Below are positions 8,924-17,470 of a stretch of 64,000 nucleotides of DNA, in pieces. The stretch's first letter is position 1, and each line of letters opens with the position of its first letter. Made by a program: the position numbers and the translations under genes. Under the pieces are notes generated by a model. That model searched no databases and was not told the DNA's origin. It saw only the letters and a list, made by a program, of their open reading frames with translations. Source of the DNA: Billgrantia tianxiuensis (lineage in GTDB: Bacteria > Pseudomonadota > Gammaproteobacteria > Pseudomonadales > Halomonadaceae); NCBI RefSeq assembly GCF_009834345.1, contig NZ_CP035042.1:4154001-4218000 (forward strand). The letters run 5' to 3'.

Positions 8924-8938
8924 GCGTGGACCTCCTTT

Positions 8939-8967
8939 CCTTGGGATTTCGGGCCTTGGGATTTCGG
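8939..8967. repeat. Tandem 15-bp repeat in the SDR leader
   Basis: CCTTGGGATTTCGG(G) is present twice back to back at 8939-8953 and 8954-8967, just upstream of the ribosome-binding site of the Tat-SDR gene. It is probably a small slipped-strand duplication. Confidence 0.6.
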
Positions 8968-9122
8968 ATAAGCCTTATCAGACCCTAGCCCGCCTCTGCG
9001 ACGATTCAATGCCTCCCCGGTTACCGTGTGTTGCCGCCAGGTAGGAGATTACCTGCTTGCCCGGGAATGGGTTTGCTGGTGGGATACGCAGCAGCGTAGA
9101 AAGCAGAACGGAGGAGAACGAA

Positions 9123-9335
9123 GTGCAGCCTGAATACCTGGAAAAGCTGGTCACGCGAAAGATGCCGTTCGGCAAGTACGAAGGCTGGCTGATCGCCGAC
9201 TTGCCTGGCCCTTACCTCAACTGGTTCGCCCGCGAGGGTTTTCCGCCCGGCGAGATTGGCGAACTTTTGCACTTGATGCACGAGATCGACCACAACGGAC
9301 TGGGCGCCCTGCTCGATCCGCTGCGCCGGTCATGA
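9123..9335 (+). CDS. DUF3820 (QSregVF_b-like) small protein
   Basis: A 70-residue protein with the DUF3820 core: MPFGKYEGWLIADLPGPYLNWFAREGFPPGEIGELL, a compact module also seen beside exonuclease domains. Function is not established. The start is the GTG at 9123, preceded by GGAGGAG. Its stop overlaps the convergent downstream gene by six bases. Confidence 0.75.
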   Translation: MQPEYLEKLVTRKMPFGKYEGWLIADLPGPYLNWFAREGFPPGEIGELLHLMHEIDHNGLGALLDPLRRS

Positions 9336-9674
9336 GCCCGGGTCAGCGCAAGGCCGCTCGGCGAGTGCCCGGCGGAACTCCTCGCGATAAGCCTCGACAT
9401 GCCGGCCCGGATCGGCGGGGAAACGACCCAGCGCCACGGCCAGCTCGAAGAAGCCCTGGGCCGGCAGCCCATCGCGCCGGCTGACCACCAAGGCGGCGAC
9501 GAACGGCCGACCCCGCTCGGCATCCTCGCGCATCAGCGCCTCGAGCGCCTGGGCCACGCGTTGGATGGTCCGCGGCGGGGTAAGCCCCAGCGCCTCGGCG
9601 AGCTTCTGGTAGGTCAGCGGCAGCGCCGAAGCCGGTGTCGCTTCGAGCAGGTGGCGGGCCTGGCTAGTCAGCAT
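9330..9674 (-). CDS. Conserved hypothetical protein with HTH-like N-terminus
   Basis: A 114-residue soluble protein that I do not recognise with confidence. Residues 1-55 look like a small helical domain (LTYQKLAEALGLTPPRTIQRVAQALEALM), reminiscent of a winged-helix or MGMT-like DNA-binding segment. It is followed by AALVVSRRDGLPAQGFFELAVALGRF. The start ATG at 9674 is chosen because GGAGAG lies six bases upstream; a longer TTG start is possible. It is 58 bp from the peptidase stop but on the same strand, so possibly cotranscribed. Confidence 0.5.
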   Translation of the reverse strand: MLTSQARHLLEATPASALPLTYQKLAEALGLTPPRTIQRVAQALEALMREDAERGRPFVAALVVSRRDGLPAQGFFELAVALGRFPADPGRHVEAYREEFRRALAERPCADPGS

Positions 9675-9732
9675 GACGACACTCTCCATGACGGGAACTC
9701 GAGGCGGGAGCAACTTCTCCCGCCGTCGTTGT

Positions 9733-11013
9733 TCATGAGGGATGCTTCTGCCGATGGCCCGTCTCGCCCCGATGCTCCTCGGGCTTGGCCGAGCCCTGAT
9801 GCGTCAGCCGCTCGGCCTGGTCGAGCCGCGGGTGGTTGTCGAGGAACTCACGGTGCGGATCCGGTAGGGCATCCAGCGCCTGGAGCGTGCGGGTGAGCAC
9901 ATGAATGGCGGCCAGCACGTCCTGAGTGTTGCCGGTTTCCGAGATGGTGTGCATGTTGCGAATTGGAAAACCGATGGAGGTGGCGGCGCAGTCCACTGCG
10001 GCGAGCACGCCGGCCATGCCGTCGGTGCCGGTGTCAGCGCCGACGATGTCACGCTGCATGGGGATGCCATGCTCCCGGGCCGTGGTTTCGATGATGCGGT
10101 TGAGCTGCTCGCTGGCGATCGCCCCCACCGACATGGTGAAGCCCTTGCCCATTTCCAGTGGCTGCATACGCCGCTCGCCGATGCCGGGTGCGGCCACGTA
10201 GTCATGGTTCACGTCGACGCCGATCACCACATCGGGCCTGAGCTCGCCGGCCAGTACACGGCTGCCGAAGCGGCCGATCTCCTCGTAGCTGGCAATGGCG
10301 AACAGTAGGCGCACCTTCTCGGTGCCGCCCGCTTCGGCGATCAGCCGTGCCACTTCGGCGGTAACGAAGCAGCCGAGCCCGTTGTCCAGGTAGGCGCCGT
10401 AGAAGGTGTTGGGGCTGAAGCCGTGACGGATGGGACGGTCGAAGATGATCGAGTCCCCGGGGCGCACACCCAGGTTGAGCACCTGCTGCTTCTTGTTCTC
10501 GCCGTGAATCTGCAGGTCGAGGTAGATCTGCTCCTTCTTGATGCCCTTGCTGCCCTCACGCTGCGCGGCGTCGGAAAAGTGGATGGCACCCAGCGCCTCC
10601 ACCGTGCCGCCCTGGATGATGCGGTAGCTCCCCGGCGCCTCGGGGTCCTCGCTGAACAGCTTGACCTCGTGGCCGACCAGCACGTTGGGCAGGAAGGCGT
10701 CGGTATTGATCCAGATCTTGCCGTCGTCGCCGATGCTGCGCACCTGCATGCGGATCTTGTCGGCATGACCAATGATCATCACCTTGAACAGGTCATCGCG
10801 GCCCGGGTGGGTGTCCCACACCACCCCGGCGTGTCCCTTGTACTGGCGCATGTGCCAGTCCCGTGGCGCGAAGCTCTCGAAATGGGGCTTGAGCACGCCA
10901 TAGGTCATCGCGCCTTCCAGCCCCACGGGGCTGGGCGCATCCAGAATACGCCGCATCAGGGTGAACTGCCGTTCCGGCATGGGCTCGGCCCAAGGCTTGT
11001 TCGTCTCGCTCAT
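9733..11013 (-). CDS. M20/M28/M42-type metallo-aminopeptidase
   Basis: A 426-residue cytoplasmic zinc peptidase of the M42-like group. Likely metal and catalytic positions are seen in IIGHADKIRMQV (His ligand), GAYLDNGLGCF (bridging Asp), SYEEIGRFGS (Glu-Glu pair), GVDVNHDY (Asp) and RNMHTISETGNTQD (His). The usual VQEE motif is replaced by ASYEE, with the catalytic and ligand Glu pair preserved. The last 40 residues are charged and probably disordered. Substrates are probably short peptides, inferred from the family. Confidence 0.8.
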   Translation of the reverse strand: MSETNKPWAEPMPERQFTLMRRILDAPSPVGLEGAMTYGVLKPHFESFAPRDWHMRQYKGHAGVVWDTHPGRDDLFKVMIIGHADKIRMQVRSIGDDGKIWINTDAFLPNVLVGHEVKLFSEDPEAPGSYRIIQGGTVEALGAIHFSDAAQREGSKGIKKEQIYLDLQIHGENKKQQVLNLGVRPGDSIIFDRPIRHGFSPNTFYGAYLDNGLGCFVTAEVARLIAEAGGTEKVRLLFAIASYEEIGRFGSRVLAGELRPDVVIGVDVNHDYVAAPGIGERRMQPLEMGKGFTMSVGAIASEQLNRIIETTAREHGIPMQRDIVGADTGTDGMAGVLAAVDCAATSIGFPIRNMHTISETGNTQDVLAAIHVLTRTLQALDALPDPHREFLDNHPRLDQAERLTHQGSAKPEEHRGETGHRQKHPS

Positions 11014-11110
11014 GTCGTGTCGCTTCCTTGTCTCGAATCCTCGGGATACGCCTACAGCGTAGTCTGCCAGATGGTAGGACGAGCGGGAGCAGGTATCGAC
11101 CCAATAAAGA

Positions 11111-11134
11111 GGGCAAGGCCATATGGCCTTGCCC
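11111..11134 (-). terminator. Rho-independent terminator of the first PRC-barrel gene
   Basis: GGGCAAGGCC (11111-11120) and GGCCTTGCCC (11125-11134) form a perfect 10-bp stem with an ATAT loop. Read on the minus strand it is followed by TCTTTATT, a reasonable U-tract. It lies 36 bp after the stop at 11170. Confidence 0.8.
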
Positions 11135-11169
11135 TTACGATCGATCCAGCAAGCTAGGATTGGAGGGTC

Positions 11170-11772
11170 TTACTGCCCCCAGGCATCGCCCAGGGTCATT
11201 TCATCGTCGTCCAGTTCGCTGTAGCGCTCCTCGTCATATTCCTCGGCGGATTCCTCGAGCTCTTCTTCGCCATAGCTCTCCTGGATCACCAGTTGATCGT
11301 CCTGGAGCTGCATTTCCGCCAGCGGCAAGGTGATGTCGGTACCGCCCATGCCCCAGAGGCCACCCACGGTGACTACCACGTGCAAATCGCCGGTGTCGTT
11401 GTCTCGCACCACGCTCTGCACGTCGCCGATCTCCTCGTCCTCGAGATTGACCACGGTCATGCCCTCGATCTCGCTGACCTGCATGTCGCGCAGCGAATCG
11501 TCGAGCTGGCTGCCGGTGGCCATGGCATCGGCACCGCCCGCGTCATCGGTGCCCATGGCACCTTCGTCCGTCGGCTCGGTGCCCTCATCCATCGGTTCGG
11601 CACCCTCATCCATCGGTTCGGCGCCGGTATCGCCCATGGTGGATTGCTCTTCGCCAACGGCGGCATCGCCATTGAGCCCGTTCTCTTCTTCACCGTTGTC
11701 CTGGGCCAGGGCGCCTCCGGCAATACCGGTGGAAATGGCGCCGATCATGATGGCCAGCAAGGTCCTTTTCAT
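11170..11772 (-). CDS. Secreted acidic PRC-barrel protein (paralogue 1)
   Basis: A 200-residue protein with a clear Sec signal (MKRTLLAIMIG to ALAQ, cleavage near residue 24). A short acidic linker contains a threefold repeat of the type AEPMDEG. The C-terminal PRC-barrel domain (about residues 90-160) carries VSEIEGMTVVNLEDEEIGDV. An acidic tail with EEYDEERYSELDDDEM follows. The start ATG follows TAGGAGGGAG. It is a tandem paralogue of 11911-12806 with the same leader and domain. PRC barrels bind partner proteins or ligands; a periplasmic stress role is possible but unproven. The heavy Asp/Glu content fits a halophile. Confidence 0.78.
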   Translation of the reverse strand: MKRTLLAIMIGAISTGIAGGALAQDNGEEENGLNGDAAVGEEQSTMGDTGAEPMDEGAEPMDEGTEPTDEGAMGTDDAGGADAMATGSQLDDSLRDMQVSEIEGMTVVNLEDEEIGDVQSVVRDNDTGDLHVVVTVGGLWGMGGTDITLPLAEMQLQDDQLVIQESYGEEELEESAEEYDEERYSELDDDEMTLGDAWGQ

Positions 11773-11910
11773 TGCACTCCCTCCTAGAGTTGACTCGGTA
11801 CCCACCTTTTGAAAATAGCGCTTACGCTGACGGCCAAAAGAAAATTAGGGAAATAAATGGCAACGAAGCGTAAGCGTTTCGCTTGGGATGACGCTAGGCT
11901 TCAGCCTCCC

Positions 11911-12806
11911 TTAGCGTCCCATCGCCTCGGATAGGGTCATGTCGCCATCCACTTCGCTGTGGCGGTCCTCGTCGTAGTCGGTCGCAAGGTCATCGAGCTC
12001 GTCCTGGCCGATGATGTCCTGCAACACCAGTTGCTCGCCTTCAAGCCGCATGTCGGCCAACGGCAGAGCGACATCGGAACCGCCGAAGATCCAGAAACCG
12101 CCCACCGAGACGATGGCATGCAGGTCGCCGGCATCGTCATGGCGCAGCACGTTCTCGACCTGGCCGAGCGTTTCTCCCTCGGCGTTGACGATGGTCATGC
12201 CTTCGACCTCGCTGACTTGCAGAGAGGCAATCGAGGGGTCCAGCGACACACCTGTCGGCCCCATTTCCTCGAAGCCTGCCTCGGTGTCTTGCTGAGCGGC
12301 CTGTCCGGCCTGCTGTTCCTGCTCACCCTGGGGAGTCTGCTCGGCCTGTTCTGCGGAGGGCTCGGCAGAGGTCGCCTGTTCCCCGGGTCGGTCTGCATGT
12401 CCGTGTCGTCGGCGGCCTCCTGTTCTTCAACCGAGGCGGCATCGCCAGCCTCCTCTTCGCCACCATTCGCCTCCTGATCGGCATCACTCGCCTGGGCGCC
12501 ATCCTCAGGCTGATCGTCAGTTGCGCCTTCTGCGTCTCGCACTTCCTGATAGTCCTCGGCATCATCGCCTGCGTCGGGCAACGCTTCTTCGCTGGCCGAT
12601 TCGTCGGTCTGTGCGTCCTGCTCTTCCTCGGGGCGCTCGGCTTCAGCCTGGGATTCCTGGTCCTGAGACTCCTGGGTCTCGGCGGCCTGCTCTTCGCTAA
12701 CCGCAGCGTCATCGTTGAGCTGGGCCTCGGTGTCCTGTGCCAAAGCGCCACCGGCAAGCCCGGCAGAGATGGCGCCGATGACAATCGCCAATAGTGTCCT
12801 TTGCAT
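11911..12806 (-). CDS. Secreted acidic PRC-barrel protein (paralogue 2), frameshifted
   Basis: The signal peptide (MQRTLLAIVIGAISAGLAGG) and a long Glu/Gln/Asp-rich linker are read in one frame, and the PRC-barrel domain (VSEVEGMTIVNAEGETLGQV) in another. One base is missing in the run CCCC 12381-12384. Restoring it continues the acidic linker (DPGEQATSAEPSAEQAEQ) into the domain and gives 298 residues. The start ATG at 12806 follows AAGGAGGAT. The linker is about twice as long as in the downstream paralogue. Likely a consensus error, since the two halves are otherwise undamaged. Confidence 0.75.
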
Positions 12807-12931
12807 GGCACATCCTCCTTGGGTGGGTCCTATTGGGTCAAGATAGGCAGCGTCGATACCGAGCCTCCAGTAACACAACGAAACAAAACGTTATCGCCAG
12901 GAATCTCATGTCACGATCGTGCAACGCCACC

Positions 12932-13408
12932 TCACTGCGCTGGATGCACGTAGCCGCGCCAGCCCTGACCGGTCCCCAGGTGCGTAGCCACGCCGATCAC
13001 ATCCGGCCGATGCGTCGAGGCCCTTGCCCGCCCCTGCTGGGTGCCCAGATGGGTAGCAATCATGCGCTGTGGCGCTTCCTGTCGGGTAGGAATCGGTGCG
13101 CCCTGCAAGCGAGGGGCGTGTGTTTGGGCATCGCGGCGCGAGGCGCGCAGTTGGGAAACGAACAACCAACCCAAGCCAATGCCGGTCATCAGCGCAGGAG
13201 CGGGGTGCTCGCGAATCGAATGCCCCAGGCTGCTGAGAAAGCCGGCTGCGGTACCATTTCTGCGGGGCAGGTGCTGAGAAATGCTGTGCTTGAGCTGCGT
13301 AGGCGAGAGCCGGCTTTCGAGGGCGTGCAGCGTGTCGTCGAGCTGGGCACGGGTCTGACGAATATCGGTCTCGAGTTCATCGGCCCGGCGTTGATGATAA
13401 CGGCTCAT
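12932..13408 (-). CDS. DUF3618 protein (membrane-associated, YqjD-like context)
   Basis: A 158-residue protein. Residues 8-45 carry the DUF3618 pattern LETDIRQTRAQLDDTLHALESRLSPTQL, a predicted amphipathic helix. A hydrophobic stretch (APALMTGIGLGWLFVSQL, about residues 85-102) is likely a single membrane anchor. The C-terminal part has two similar segments, IATHLGTQQG and VATHLGTGQG. The start ATG follows AAGGAGG. Such proteins often sit in stress-induced clusters with phage-holin-like and YqjD genes, none of which is visible here. Function unknown. Confidence 0.7.
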   Translation of the reverse strand: MSRYHQRRADELETDIRQTRAQLDDTLHALESRLSPTQLKHSISQHLPRRNGTAAGFLSSLGHSIREHPAPALMTGIGLGWLFVSQLRASRRDAQTHAPRLQGAPIPTRQEAPQRMIATHLGTQQGRARASTHRPDVIGVATHLGTGQGWRGYVHPAQ

Positions 13409-13480
13409 GTCGGCCTCCTTGGCTTCACCGTTTCGTTGACTTCCCTTGTCATCACAAGCTGGCCCGGGAGCGGAACTTCG

Positions 13481-13807
13481 TCAAGCCGCAACCCGGTCGA
13501 GCGTCTGGGCAATGGCCTCGGCGCTGGTAGGACGTACCAGTCGCGCCATCTCCTCGCCATCGTGGAGAAACACCAGCGTCGGCCACAGCTTGATGCGAAA
13601 CGCACGCCCCAGGCGACGCCCAGGGCCATCCTCGATCTTGAGGTGGCGCACCTCGTCGCGCGAGGCCAAGGCCCGTTCGATCCCGGGCTGGGCGATCTGG
13701 CAGTAACCGCACCAAGGGGTGCCGAACTCAAGCACGGTAAGCCCCTCGAAGCCATGGACCCGCTCGAGACTCGGCGCTTCGCTCATGTACTCACGTTGCA
13801 TCGGCAT
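13481..13807 (-). CDS. Thioredoxin-family protein
   Basis: A 108-residue thioredoxin fold with the redox motif W-C-G-Y-C (FGTPWCGYCQIAQPG) and the conserved cis-proline in LWPTLVFLHDG. The GY dipeptide between the cysteines differs from the usual GP of thioredoxin 1, suggesting a different redox potential or partner. There is no signal peptide, so it acts in the cytoplasm. The start ATG follows AGGAGGCAAGAAC. It lies 73 bp upstream of DUF3618 on the same strand and may be cotranscribed. Confidence 0.85.
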   Translation of the reverse strand: MPMQREYMSEAPSLERVHGFEGLTVLEFGTPWCGYCQIAQPGIERALASRDEVRHLKIEDGPGRRLGRAFRIKLWPTLVFLHDGEEMARLVRPTSAEAIAQTLDRVAA

Positions 13808-13896
13808 GTTCTTGCCTCCTCGACTCCTGTCCTCGCCCCTTGCCGAGCGTCTTCTCTCACTCTTCCTGGCAGCCTAGAAAGAAGGACGCGCTGCGC

Positions 13897-15507
13897 TCAA
13901 CTGCGGCGCCTGTCGTCCGTCCCGCGCGAGGTCCCGGACTCTGCCTTGGCACTCTCGCATCGCCGCAGCCCGAGATAGAGCCCAGCGCACATGAACAGCA
14001 GGATCACCACGAACGGTAGCCCCGAAATCGTTGCCACTGCCTGCAGCGCTTCCAGGCCGCCGGCCGTGAGCAGGATGGCCGCCACCACGCCCTCCATGGT
14101 GGCCCAGAACACCCGCGTGGTCTTGGGCGGATGCGGGTCGCCACCGGAGGTGATGATATCGATGATCAGCGATCCGGAGTCCGACGAGGTGACGAAGAAG
14201 ATGGCCACGGTGGCGATCATCAGGGTCATGCTGGTCGTCACCACCCACTCGGGGAGCTGGAAGTTGTCGAGGAATAGGAAGAACGCCAGCTCCGGCTCGT
14301 CCTCGACGATATCAACCAGGCCGGCCGCCTCGAACAGCTCGCGATAGAGCGCCGAGCCACCCATCACCGTGAGCCACAGCACCGAGGTGCCAGTAGGGAC
14401 CAGCAGCACGCCGAGCAGGTACTCGCGCAGAGTACGCCCACGCGAGACCCGGGCGATGAACAGGCCGACGAAGGGCGACCAGGAGATCCACCAGGCGAAG
14501 TAGAACAGCGTCCATTCGTTCTGCCAGCTCTCGGCATCGGGGGAATGGAAAGCCTCGGTGAAAGTGCCGCGGCTGGGGATCTCGTTAATGTAGTTACCCA
14601 GGCTCTGCAGCATCGAATCGAAGATGAACTGAGTAGGGCCGAACAGCAGGACGTAAACCACCAGCACCGCACCGATCAACAGGGCCAGCTTCGACAAGCG
14701 CTGAATGCCCTTGGCCAGACCCGAGAGCACCGAAAGCAATGCCACCGTGGTGATGCCCGCGATCAGCCCGAGCTGCACGCCAAGGTTGTCGGGCACGCCA
14801 TAGGCGTGCTCCAGGCCAGTGTTGATCTGGCGTACGCCCAGGCCCAGCGATACCGCCACGCCGATCAGCGTGCCGGCCGCCGCCATGGCGTCAATGCCGT
14901 TGCCGATCGGTCCCTCCACCCGCGCCTTTCCCAGCAGCGGCACGAAGGCCGAACGGATGGTCAGCGGCAGGCCACGGTTGAAGCAGAAATAGCATAGCGA
15001 TAGCCCCACCAGACCGTACATGGACCAACCATGAAGGCCCCAGTGGAAGTAGCTGTGCACCAGCGCATCGCTTGCCGCCTGTTCGGTTTCAGCCTCGCCG
15101 AAAGGCGGGTCGGCGAAGAACGAGACCGGCTCGGCCACGCCGTAGAACAGCAGCCCCACCCCGGTGCCGGCGGCGAACAGCATCGAGAACCAGCCCCAGT
15201 TGGAAAACTCGGGCTGCTCGTCCTCACCGCCGAGGCGTACGCTGCCATAGCGGCTGAAGATCAGGTAAAGCGCCAGGATGAGAAAGGCGTTCATCGCCAG
15301 CAGGTAGAACCAGCCGAGATTGTCGGCGATGGCGTCCTGCACCGTCTCGGCGCCGCTCTGGAGCCGTCCCGGCATGGCGGCCCCGACGATCACCAGAGTG
15401 AGAATGACACTGGCGGAAATGAGGAAGACGGCGCGGTGTACGGGTATACCGAGCAGGTTGTGCCGCTTGGAGCTGCCGTAGCGATCGGCGTCAGAGCGGG
15501 TCGGCAT
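13897..15507 (-). CDS. BCCT-family osmolyte transporter (betaine/carnitine/choline)
   Basis: A 536-residue protein with twelve predicted membrane helices. The BCCT signature is in helix 8: FYFAWWISWSPFVGLFIARV followed by RGRTLREYLLGVLLVPT. The glycine-rich helix (FAAGTGVGLLFYGVAEPV) carries the substrate and Na site. Such carriers import glycine betaine, choline or related compatible solutes, fitting a halophile. The start ATG at 15507 follows AGGAGG at good spacing; a longer reading frame upstream has no ribosome-binding site. The C-terminal tail is short (about 30 residues), unlike the long osmosensing tails of BetP or BetT. Confidence 0.9.
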   Translation of the reverse strand: MPTRSDADRYGSSKRHNLLGIPVHRAVFLISASVILTLVIVGAAMPGRLQSGAETVQDAIADNLGWFYLLAMNAFLILALYLIFSRYGSVRLGGEDEQPEFSNWGWFSMLFAAGTGVGLLFYGVAEPVSFFADPPFGEAETEQAASDALVHSYFHWGLHGWSMYGLVGLSLCYFCFNRGLPLTIRSAFVPLLGKARVEGPIGNGIDAMAAAGTLIGVAVSLGLGVRQINTGLEHAYGVPDNLGVQLGLIAGITTVALLSVLSGLAKGIQRLSKLALLIGAVLVVYVLLFGPTQFIFDSMLQSLGNYINEIPSRGTFTEAFHSPDAESWQNEWTLFYFAWWISWSPFVGLFIARVSRGRTLREYLLGVLLVPTGTSVLWLTVMGGSALYRELFEAAGLVDIVEDEPELAFFLFLDNFQLPEWVVTTSMTLMIATVAIFFVTSSDSGSLIIDIITSGGDPHPPKTTRVFWATMEGVVAAILLTAGGLEALQAVATISGLPFVVILLFMCAGLYLGLRRCESAKAESGTSRGTDDRRRS

Positions 15508-15703
15508 ATCCGTTGCCTCCTGAAGCGGCGCAGCGCTCCGCGCCGGTGCATGGCTTCCTTGCGTGGCGTTGGGCATATGCCCTTGAGGCAACGATAGCAG
15601 CCATCGGCGCACAACACGCAGGCAGCGGAAGAAAACGGATTCGGCACGCCCGCGCTTGGCCGGATATGCTAAGAGATACGACCCATGGCTAGCCGAGGGA
15701 TCC

Positions 15704-16471
15704 ATGTCCGCTCTGAATCGTCAGCGTCGCCTTCGTGGAGGCCGCTGGCCGGCGCGCATCGCCTGGCTCAGCGTACTATTGCTGCTGTTGGCCGCCTTGC
15801 TGCTGGCCGGTGCCGGCCCGGCCTACCGCCTGGACCTGCTGCCGCTGGGCAGCGCCTTCGGCATGCTGCGGCGCGGCATTCAGATCACGGCCGGCGCCGC
15901 GGCCGTGGGATTGCTGGCGCTGCTTGTCGCCACCCTATGCCGGCGTCTGCAACCGGCGCTGCTCGGCGGACTGGTGGTGGCCGCCGCCGCCATCATGCTC
16001 GCCGTGCCGTGGCTGCACTGGCAGCGTGCCCAGACGGCACCACCGATACACGACATCACTACCGATACCGAGGACCCGCCTGCCTTCGAGGCGCTGGCTG
16101 CGGCCCGCGAGGCGGCCCCCAACGCGGTGGAGTACCCCGGCGAGGCTTTCGCCCGCCAGCAGCGCGAGGCCTATCCCGACATCGAGCCGCTGGTGCTCGA
16201 GCTGCCACTGGGCCTGGCACGTGACGTCGCCGAAGCCGCAGTGCTGGACCTGGGCTGGGAGATTGCCGACAACTCGCTGACCCGGATCGAGGCCACCGAC
16301 ACCACCACCTGGTTCGGCTTCAAGGACGACGTGTCGATCCGCCTGACCGAAACCGACGAGGGCGTGCGTATCGACGTGCGCTCGGCTTCGCGGCTGGGCC
16401 GAGGTGACATGGGCACCAACGCGGCCCGTATACGCGATTATTTCGAGGCCATCGAACGACGCCTCGATTGA
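15704..16471 (+). CDS. DUF1499 membrane protein
   Basis: A 255-residue protein. Three hydrophobic segments occupy the first 110 residues. A soluble DUF1499 domain follows, with DTTTWFGFKDDVSIRL and a final RSASRLGRGDMGTNAARIRDYFEAI, the family hallmark. The domain's role is unknown. The start ATG at 15704 is preferred over one 48 bp upstream because the upstream codons add a poorly conserved extension; neither has a strong ribosome-binding site. The promoter region is shared with the divergent BCCT gene. Confidence 0.75.
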   Translation: MSALNRQRRLRGGRWPARIAWLSVLLLLLAALLLAGAGPAYRLDLLPLGSAFGMLRRGIQITAGAAAVGLLALLVATLCRRLQPALLGGLVVAAAAIMLAVPWLHWQRAQTAPPIHDITTDTEDPPAFEALAAAREAAPNAVEYPGEAFARQQREAYPDIEPLVLELPLGLARDVAEAAVLDLGWEIADNSLTRIEATDTTTWFGFKDDVSIRLTETDEGVRIDVRSASRLGRGDMGTNAARIRDYFEAIERRLD

Positions 16472-16520
16472 GCCTGGAAGCCGCCCCACGGCGGCGCGGA
16501 GCGGCTCCGGCATTGCGGCA

Positions 16521-17342
16521 TCAGTCCTCGGCAGGCAGCGCCTCGATGGTGCGCAGCGCCTCGGCGACGATGCCCTGGCGCTTGGGCAGGTCGGCCATGC
16601 GGTTGGGCGTTTCCATGTTGAGGGCGAAGAACACCGGGCCGCTGGGGCGCTCCACCCAGCCCACCCACCAGCCGAGCTGGCCGGTCCAGCCGGTCTTGCC
16701 ACGCAGAATCCAGTCGTTTCCTGCGCCGACGATCATCAGGTCCTTGACCAGCCGCTGGTCCGCCTCGTCGAACGGCAGCTCATTGCGGTAGAGCCGCTCG
16801 AGGAACTCGATCTGCTCTTCAGCGGAGATTTCCAGCATGTCTTCTTCCAGCCAGAAGTGCTCCAACCGGTCGCCGATGTCGGCGTTGCCGTAGTCGATCG
16901 CCTCCAGGTAGTCGCGCTCGCGCTCCTCGCCCAGTTCCCTGGCGAAGTGCTGGTAGAGCCACACCACCGAAAGGCGCATGCCCGAACGCAGGTCGTGGTC
17001 GGCGTTCCACTGCGGGAAGTCCCGCTCGACGCCGTCCCAGGCAAAGACCTGGAATTCATCCTCCACCACGCCGGCATCCAGGGCGAACAGGGTGTGCGGT
17101 ATCTTGAAGGTTGAGGCGGGCACGAAGCGTTGCCGGGCACGCTCGCCGTCGTGCACCATCGCGGTGGCGGCACCATCGCGCTTGTCGACCACCAGCAGCG
17201 TGCCGCTAGCCTCGTTGGCGCGGAAGATCTCATGCCAATCGGCACGTTCCTGCCAGGTTTCGGCTATGGCGCTCAAGGGCGTTAGTGCCAACAGCAAGGC
17301 GCCGGCCACCAATGATTTTATGGGTATCGTTTTCAGGGTCAT
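16521..17342 (-). CDS. Class D (OXA-type) beta-lactamase
   Basis: A 273-residue periplasmic serine beta-lactamase. The signal peptide ends near Ala27. All class D motifs are present: S77-T-F-K80 (in PASTFKIPH; the lysine is normally carboxylated), S125-V-V127, Y151-G-N153 and K216-T-G218 followed by Trp. It hydrolyses beta-lactam rings; the spectrum cannot be read from sequence. It is divergent from an AmpR-type regulator 128 bp away, which suggests inducible expression tied to cell-wall recycling. An ATG four codons upstream (17354) is an alternative start. GC content matches the neighbours, so there is no clear sign of recent transfer or of a mobile element. Confidence 0.9.
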   Translation of the reverse strand: MTLKTIPIKSLVAGALLLALTPLSAIAETWQERADWHEIFRANEASGTLLVVDKRDGAATAMVHDGERARQRFVPASTFKIPHTLFALDAGVVEDEFQVFAWDGVERDFPQWNADHDLRSGMRLSVVWLYQHFARELGEERERDYLEAIDYGNADIGDRLEHFWLEEDMLEISAEEQIEFLERLYRNELPFDEADQRLVKDLMIVGAGNDWILRGKTGWTGQLGWWVGWVERPSGPVFFALNMETPNRMADLPKRQGIVAEALRTIEALPAED

Positions 17343-17416
17343 GGCTCCATCCACTCGTCATGCTTCAGTTATTCAAGGGTTGAGGACGCGTCGGATGGCA
17401 GGTTAGCGGGATGGCA

Positions 17417-17470
17417 CCCAAGCCCACAAACCATGATATCTTGCAGGAGACATAAACTGAGCTTGGGCTT
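17417..17470. promoter_or_regulatory. Inverted repeat in the ampR-blaOXA intergenic region
   Basis: CCCAAGCCCA (17417-17426) and GCTTGGGCTT (17461-17470) contain the inverted pairs CCCAAGC/GCTTGGG and AAGCCCA/TGGGCTT, about 35 bp apart. The right arm abuts the regulator ATG. It could be an autoregulatory operator. It does not match the known AmpR-ampC operator closely, so the assignment is tentative. Confidence 0.35.

Noticed and set aside
12794-13978. 394-codon plus-strand open frame spanning three minus-strand genes
   Set aside because: It crosses DUF3618 and thioredoxin genes and their gaps; no domain and no ribosome-binding site.
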